From: Sipunculus nudus
Taxonomy: Eukaryota > Annelida > Sipuncula > Golfingiida > Sipunculidae
Direction of reading: 5' to 3'
NCBI GenBank assembly: GCA_026874595.1
Contig: CM049312.1
Location: forward strand, 73,010,429-73,074,428
DNA length: 64,000 nucleotides
The notes under the pieces are model-generated. The model was not told where the DNA came from. It made no database searches and saw only the letters and a list, made by a program, of their open reading frames with translations. Position 1 is the stretch's first letter; the number at the start of each line of letters is the position of its first letter. Both the position numbers and the translations under genes were made by a program. This document shows positions 61,104 to 64,000 of the stretch, piece by piece.

Positions 61104-62972
61104 CAGAGTTGGGTACAAAAGTACTCTTGGTCATAGTACTCGTACTCATGAGAATTTTTTTAGTACTCAGTACTCGTACTCGAGTACTTTTTAAAAATCA
61201 CAAAAGTACACGTACCTGTACTCGAGTACTTTGAAAGTACTCGGTACTCATATAAGTAATTCATGAGTACTTTTGGGTATTTCATAAATCATTAAAATTA
61301 ATAAATAAACTTTAATCTCAGTTTATTTTATTAGTAATAGTTTATTATAGAATATTATAGTCAGATATTATATATAATATATAACATATATAATATCATA
61401 TATACTTGTATTTAAAGTAATCCATCTGTTACTATAACTGAAACTATTATAGCATTTTAGCATCAATTACCTCCACTATTATTTTTACTTGGCTTCTATT
61501 ACTAATACTATTACTTTTATTTAATATAAAATATAAATAAATTGAGCTATTTTATTATAAATACATTCATGCAATCCATGTGTACATGTGTACAGCTTTA
61601 TATACTTCCAGCAAGATAAGTACAACATAGTGTGCAATAAAACATTAAATCAGCATATTTATACTGAGTAATATTTAAGAGAAAAATTCTAATTTTTGAA
61701 AGATAAAAAAAGTTAAGGTTTGCCACATTTCAATACAATTAAATATACTAAGAACCTGTTCATCATAACATAAACTAAGAAGTGCTCTGGGGCCTGGGTT
61801 AATCAAGCTTGAATTAATTTACATATGGAACTAAATGTTATTGGAGATTGAGCAGATTTTCAGTGGAAATTGCAGTCTTTGATGACCTCTGTACACAGTC
61901 TGTGGCACAACTAAGACTCTAATGTTGACTGTCAACTGATTAACCCATGAAAAGCTGTGACTATCAGACCATACACCCCGTAAGTTCTACAACATAGACT
62001 GCAGCATCACATTCTACTATCAGCTGACAATAACTTGCCCAACATACTGTTTACGCTCACAAAGGACTTCTCCAATGTTTATTGACCAAGCCTACTTAAG
62101 GAATCAACAAATACAACCACGGGTTAACCTCAGGACTTCTGCCCAGTGCCCACTGGACTATGAAAGCACCCAGCATTAACTAATCACACTAAACTAAACC
62201 CTTTAGTGTGCTCTATCAACCTAATCAAACAAACACTCAATTCATCAGATGTGTTAACCTAGGGTTGTAATAGAAAAGTAATAGCTATAATCAATTACTT
62301 GGGGTACTATTACCATTACTAGTTAAAATTTCTTTTCTTTCAATAGCGATATAACTCTTACTTTGAAAACCTGTAATATTCTATTAATATTACGTATTAC
62401 TATCGCCTCATCCCTACCTATTTTTACATTTACCGGTTGTCATTAAATATCTTCATTAGGCTACAACCACATATTATTCATAAGTTGATATTATATAAAA
62501 AATAATATATGGTTGTTATTATTATTGTAACTATTGTAATCATTGTTATTATTATATGATTACATATGGTTAACATATGGTTATATGCTTTATACAATGT
62601 CAGTGAGATAAGTTAATGCTTTGATATATTTTAACTGTATATAGCCTGGTTATATGCCCTAGAGTTCGCATTTCGCCTCAGTATTTTGATTAAGCAAAAC
62701 ACAACATTGTATATATTTTATTTTATCATGGGTTTTCATTAATAAAAATATTTTTTACTTTGTGAGTATATATTTAATTTAATAACATCATTAAACAAGT
62801 TTGGTCACAAAAAGTACTCATTTAAGTACTCATGAGTCAATTTTGAGTACTCGGTACTCGTACTCGAGTACTTTTGAAAAAAGTACAAAAATACTTATAC
62901 TTGTACTTGAGTACTTTTAAAGTACTTAATACTTGTACTCGAGTACTTTAAAAGTACTCGGACCCAACCCTG
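61104..62972. mobile_element. hAT-type non-autonomous transposon
   Basis: The 1,869 bp element starts CAGAGTTGGGTAC. The reverse complement of its right end starts CAGGGTTGGGTCC. Flanks CTAGATAC (left) and CTAAATAC (right) form an 8 bp target-site duplication with one mismatch. CAG-type TIRs and an 8 bp duplication are the hAT signature. Both subterminal regions (61,120-61,260 and 62,810-62,960) are arrays of AGTACTCGTACTCGAGTACT. No transposase frame is present. A second TIR-like pair (GGGTTGTAATAG near 62,263 and GGGATGAGGCGATAGTAATA, reverse, near 62,420) may be a nested insertion. Confidence 0.85.
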
Positions 62973-63075
62973 CTAAATACGCATGCTTCATCTAGAAAAA
63001 CCGACAGTTCCCAGCCTATATAACGGTGATCGCAAACGCTTGTGTGTGTGTGTACAAGTGAAATGAGAACACCTT

Positions 63076-63418
63076 TTGGTCGGAATGGTTGCAGGAGGCT
63101 CGGGCATGAACAAACATGTTTTAGAAGTTGGTTGTGTTCCCCATTTTGAAATTAAATATATACAAAAAGGTACTGTAATCTATTTTCACTTCTCATATAA
63201 CATATTTGAATCTTTATGTGTGAAAGATAAAGTAGTTGGAATATTATTTTTTAATGAATTTTCAAAACTGTTATTATTTTCTTGCTTTGATGTCATTCAG
63301 TTTAAGCACTTAGTTTGATAATAAGTGGATCCCGAAATTTGTTACCTCTCTTCAACGAGCACCCCTCTATTGTGGGCAAAATGTCCGATCCCGTCAGTGC
63401 CCGTTATTCGGAGGTCCT
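63076..63418 (-). mobile_element. Pogo/Tigger-like end remnant
   Basis: On the minus strand the end reads TAGGACCTCCGAATAACGGG. This closely resembles the TIR style of pogo/Tigger (Tc1/mariner) elements, CAGTAGGACCTCCGATTATC-like. It continues with GGGGTGCTCGTTGAAGAGAG. The other end was not found, so the left boundary is approximate. No transposase frame is seen. Confidence 0.4.
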
Positions 63419-63559
63419 AATTGTTATATATTTATATATATAGAGAGAGAAAGACATAAAGATAGACAGATAGATACATGTACAAAAAATACTTAAGATG
63501 AATTTCTATTAGACTGCAATGATGTTTTTCTTCGAATTCCTGCCATTTGACCTATTGAA

Positions 63560-63840
63560 ATACAGTGGCGCGCGCTTATCCGAAGTACTAGGGTTCAAGG
63601 ATTTTGTTTGAACTGTTTTCAACAAAGTAACAGGTGGGAAAGGCCAAACGACATCGAAAATAGTGATGCCCGGTTGGTTTCGTTAGCAGCCCACTAGCAG
63701 TGTCATGATTACCAGGTGCAAACAGCGGTCTCCAGCTTCCATTCCCCTGGGAAGCTGTCCGCATATGTTTATGTTTCTTTGAGAAAGGACTACCTGGCAA
63801 CTTCATTTTGTATTCGACAAGTTTCTTTCTGCTGTTCTAG
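63560..63840 (-). mobile_element. Possible Tc1/mariner-like end with open frame
   Basis: TACAGTGGCGCGCGCTTATC at 63,560 resembles a pogo/Tigger-type TIR. Next to it a minus-strand frame (to about 63,806) encodes a basic peptide starting MKLPGSPFSKKHKHMRT. I cannot identify the peptide. The element, if real, may run past the window edge. Confidence 0.25.
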
Positions 63841-64000
63841 ATTTATTTAATTCTTTGAGATGATGGCATGCTAGTCAGCACGGTCGAGCCGCTCAAGGAT
63901 TGTCAGGTTGGCACAGTATCTCTTAGGAGTGAACTGCCCTTTGGTATATCCAGACTGTCATTCGCTCTCTGCGGGGCTAGCTTTAGTTTTGACATCTTTG

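Overview
This is an AT-rich animal nuclear genome window. The genes have short exons with canonical GT-AG introns. There are many (TA)n microsatellites, an L1/Tx1-type LINE with a poly(A) tail, and several non-autonomous DNA transposons. Two secreted modular proteins (one with a PAN/apple-like domain, one with thrombospondin type 1 repeats plus a C-type lectin domain) and a dispersed repeat family with TTCGCGA-type motifs suggest a lophotrochozoan, most likely a bivalve mollusc. That placement is inference. No prokaryotic or viral gene set, rRNA, intact tRNA or CRISPR array was seen.

Layout. 1-11.5 kb: intergenic repeats, including a nested transposon in a tRNA-SINE-like/dispersed repeat (3.0-3.9 kb), a tiny MITE (6.56 kb), one unrecognised candidate exon (9.1 kb) and an 88-90 bp minisatellite (10.06-10.5 kb). 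11.5-22.4 kb: an old direct segmental duplication. Copy A is 11.53-14.54 kb and copy B is 15.33-22.38 kb. Copy B alone holds a three-exon secreted-protein gene (19,607-20,956, +) plus a 2.4 kb insertion with a decayed reverse transcriptase and a GGTCC-rich element. 23.5-24.1 kb: a second decayed reverse transcriptase. 24.3-39.6 kb: a long imperfect inverted duplication. Its arms have two collinear matching blocks on each side and enclose a GACTC-rich element and a full-length L1/Tx1-like LINE (30,957-36,620, with a 12 bp target-site duplication). 39.6-50 kb: mostly gene-free sequence with microsatellites, small tandem duplications and dispersed repeats. 50.1-53.6 kb: a decayed, intron-containing transposase-like gene of a widespread but unnamed family. 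54.3-57.0 kb (-): a TSR-TSR-TSR-CTLD gene whose 5' end is not identified. 60.3-61.0 kb: a 62 bp-period minisatellite with a higher-order repeat. 61.1-63.0 kb: a hAT-type non-autonomous element with an 8 bp target-site duplication. 63.3-63.8 kb: pogo/Tigger-like ends.

The two host genes look independent. Both encode small secreted or extracellular proteins built from phase 1-1 exons, as is usual for shuffled extracellular modules. Everything else is mobile-element sequence or its decay products.
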